This document shows, one piece after another, positions 62,251 through 64,000 of a DNA stretch of 64,000 bases (position 1 is the first letter of the stretch; every line of letters begins with the position of its first letter). Location of the stretch: NCBI RefSeq assembly GCF_000190735.1, contig NC_015177.1, positions 3,472,001 to 3,536,000 of the forward strand. The letters run 5' to 3'. Under the pieces are notes generated by a model. It had not been told where the DNA came from. It saw only the letters and a program-made list of their open reading frames with translations, and ran no database searches. The position numbers and the translations under genes were made by a program. This DNA comes from Pseudopedobacter saltans DSM 12145 (GTDB taxonomy: Bacteria > Bacteroidota > Bacteroidia > Sphingobacteriales > Sphingobacteriaceae).

Positions 62251-62531
62251 ATTGAAAAATTTAAATCAATCTAATATACCACTTAAAAAAGGGAGCAAAT
62301 ATCTGTATAAGACCGTTAAAAAATCGTTATCAAAACATTATCCTTATGTTTACTTTTATTCTTCAGGAACATTTATAGAATTCCAAATCAATCTTAATTC
62401 GTAAAACCTTTTTTCTATGCCTCCCCCTGTTAAAAGTCCCCTGCATAAAAAAACTATGTTCTCTTCATAAATCCAACCCAGGCAAATAATAAGCAATTGT
62501 CTAGCCACTTATAAGACTTATAAATCAAAAA

Positions 62532-63179
62532 CTATTTATTGCCTTCCCATTCGTCAAAAAACTGATCGAGAAAGTTTTGCATAAAGCGATGTCTTTCTTC
62601 CGCCATACGTTTTCCTGCTAGCGTATTCATCTTCTCTTTTAACAATAATAATTTCTCGTAAAAATGATTTATTGTAGGAGCTGAAGAATTCTTGTATTCT
62701 TCTTTATTTTGGTTCGGATTCGGTTTTATTTCCGGATCATAAATTAACCGGTTTTTAAAGCCTCCATAATTAAATGTCCTCGCTATACCAATTGCTCCAA
62801 TTGCATCCAGTCTGTCTGCATCCTGTACCACATTCATCTCTGGCGATGAAAATGGGACTGAGCCTATTTGAGCTTTAAAAGACATATATCGAATAATATT
62901 GGTAACATGAATGGCAATATCTTCATTCACTCCTATAGTTTTAATAAATGTATATGCTTTCTGAGGGCCTATATCTTCATTTCCGTCATGGAACTTAGCA
63001 TCTGCAATATCATGAAGTAAAGCGGCAAGCTCGACTACCAGGAGGTTAACTTTTTCCTCTTTTGCAATATGCTTCGCCATCTTCCAAACACGTTCCACAT
63101 GAAACCAATCATGACCGGATTCTGCTTTCGTTAGTTCCTTCTTGACAAAATTTATGGTGGCGGTGATTTTTTTCTCCAT
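62532..63179 (-). CDS. HD-domain phosphohydrolase-like protein
   Basis: 215 residues. HD motif in two parts: GHDWFHVERVWKMAKHIAKEEKV (His) and LAALLHDIADAKFHDGNED (His-Asp), with a later D in VQDADRLDAIGAIGIART (the metal-binding Asp). It resembles the YedJ/YpgQ group of HD proteins. Metal-dependent phosphohydrolase activity is expected; substrate unknown. Confidence 0.88.
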   Translation of the reverse strand: MEKKITATINFVKKELTKAESGHDWFHVERVWKMAKHIAKEEKVNLLVVELAALLHDIADAKFHDGNEDIGPQKAYTFIKTIGVNEDIAIHVTNIIRYMSFKAQIGSVPFSSPEMNVVQDADRLDAIGAIGIARTFNYGGFKNRLIYDPEIKPNPNQNKEEYKNSSAPTINHFYEKLLLLKEKMNTLAGKRMAEERHRFMQNFLDQFFDEWEGNK

Positions 63180-63678
63180 TTATAACAAAGAAAGAGATTG
63201 TTTCCGAAATTTAATAGCCCCACCAAGATTAAGATTGAGAAATACAGTTTTTAGTGCTTGACGAAATGAGGAGTACCGCTGTGTTTACTAAAATGCATCC
63301 TTCGTTTAAAGAAGCTTTAAAGCTCCTTTGGAGATGCTTCAAACAAATGAGTAGGATTTTCGTCCATCGTTTTTCGTTTATTATCAATTGTCAATTCTTT
63401 ACGGGTCAACAAATTATACTTAAAATTTTAGGCAACGATAAAGCTACCAAACTGCTTAGGGATTCCTTTTAGATTTTGAATAGTTTTCTCGAATCAGTTC
63501 CGAAAAAGACTCGACCAAAATTCAATCGTTTTTGAATGTTTTTCTTAATGGGAACTTCTTAGCTTTCTATTTATTCTTTCAGGCTGAAACTTTTAAATAT
63601 CTAATAGCTTTTATGATTAAGTACGTCTTATTAGATTCAAATAGAAATCTGCAAAACTATTTTTCGTAATTTTGCAAA
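63180..63678. other. Gap upstream of def
   Basis: 499 bp with no credible gene; the frame at 63254-63472 starts with TTG and has no family features. A 12-bp palindrome AGCTTTAAAGCT lies at 63313-63324. TAATTTTG at 63667-63674 is a -7-like match directly before the def ATG, which would leave almost no leader. Confidence 0.5.
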
Positions 63679-64000
63679 ATGAAATTACCAATAGTTGCGT
63701 ACGGTGACCCAGTTTTAAAGAAAGTCGCTGTTGATATAGAAAAAGACTATCCAGAGCTTCCTGCTCTTATAGAAAATATGTTTGAAACCATGGATAACGC
63801 AAATGGTGTGGGTTTGGCTGCCCCTCAGATTGGGTTATCTATTAGATTATTTGTAATTGACGCGACTCCTTTTGCAGATGAGGATGCTTCTTTGGCCAGT
63901 TTTAAAAAGATATTTATCAATCCAATAATTACCGACGAAAGTGGTAAGGAGTGGAAGTTTAACGAAGGTTGTTTAAGTATTCCGGATATTAGAGAAGATG
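63679..64000 (+). CDS. def: Peptide deformylase, 3' end outside window
   Basis: 107 residues visible of about 190. Removes the formyl group from nascent proteins; iron or zinc hydrolase. Motif 1 GVGLAAPQIG is at about 43-52 and motif 2 EGCLSIPDI at about 97-105 (metal Cys); motif 3 (HExxH) lies beyond the window edge. Start MKLPIVAYGDPVLKKVA is typical for Bacteroidota. Confidence 0.95.
   Translation, partial: MKLPIVAYGDPVLKKVAVDIEKDYPELPALIENMFETMDNANGVGLAAPQIGLSIRLFVIDATPFADEDASLASFKKIFINPIITDESGKEWKFNEGCLSIPDIRED

Noticed and set aside
63254-63472. 72-codon frame upstream of def
   Set aside because: Starts with TTG, has no recognisable family and mixes composition; likely chance.
1-64000. 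CRISPR array, insertion sequence, prophage, tRNA or rRNA
   Set aside because: No direct-repeat array with spacers, no transposase or integrase motif, and no tRNA-like cloverleaf seen by eye; a tRNAscan or covariance search could still reveal small RNAs I missed.

Overview
The window comes from a Bacteroidota chromosome, most likely family Sphingobacteriaceae (Pedobacter/Pseudopedobacter-like). The reasons are AT-rich DNA, SusC/SusD pairs, TAnnTTTG-type -7 boxes with few Shine-Dalgarno sequences, a B-type succinate dehydrogenase, a complex I with a very short NuoG, and LytS/LytTR signalling. The genus is an inference; no rRNA or tRNA gene was found.

Layout. 1-1219: 3' part of pepT, then a structured repeat-bearing gap. 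1601-4370 (minus): menI-like thioesterase, DinB-like protein, an orphan histidine kinase, a small membrane protein and a rhodanese. 4653-8256 (plus): sdhCAB, ending at a strong terminator. 8420-11320 (plus): LiaF-like protein, DUF4288 protein, LytS-type kinase and LytTR regulator, a probable envelope-stress operon. 11493-12927 (minus): apaG and dusB. 12968-15568 (plus): CPBP protease, DUF2007 protein, cdsA and psd, a membrane-lipid operon. 15621-19591 (minus): DUF4159 protein, rsmE, CNNM/CorC-type transporter, ppa and a DedA protein. 19644-32602 (minus): a complete nuoA-N set in canonical order. 32701-38498 (minus): a Ton energy operon (exbB, two exbD, tonB, a small membrane protein, a PstS-like lipoprotein, a TPR protein). 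38865-40112 (minus): SUI1 protein and a lipid kinase. 40315-41571 (plus): metK behind what reads as a SAM-II riboswitch. 41629-56433: an outer-membrane beta-barrel gene, then a compact beta-mannan utilisation locus. 56750-63179: rnk-like gene, small PLDc_N protein, solitary 4HB_MCP-type sensor, lipoprotein amidase, pit phosphate transporter with its DUF47 partner, a PhoR-like kinase and an HD protein. 63679-64000: 5' part of def.

How they work together. SdhCAB and Nuo feed electrons into the (probably menaquinone) pool, and the resulting proton-motive force drives the ExbB/ExbD/TonB system, which in turn powers SusC and the other outer-membrane receptor. In the mannan locus, SusC/SusD and a surface glycan-binding lipoprotein import manno-oligosaccharides. 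A GH26 mannanase cuts them to mannobiose and a GPH-type symporter brings this into the cytoplasm. A cellobiose 2-epimerase-type enzyme converts mannobiose to mannosyl-glucose, and a GH130 phosphorylase releases mannose 1-phosphate and glucose. A divergent AraC regulator sits between the two transcription units.

The most interesting non-coding signal is upstream of metK. A pseudoknot-capable SAM-II-like aptamer starts just after a promoter and ends six bases before a 16-codon open frame that itself ends ten bases before metK. Other points are the reduced NuoG, whose N7 cysteine pattern is altered, a five-copy 10-bp tandem repeat after pepT, and several long perfect hairpins.
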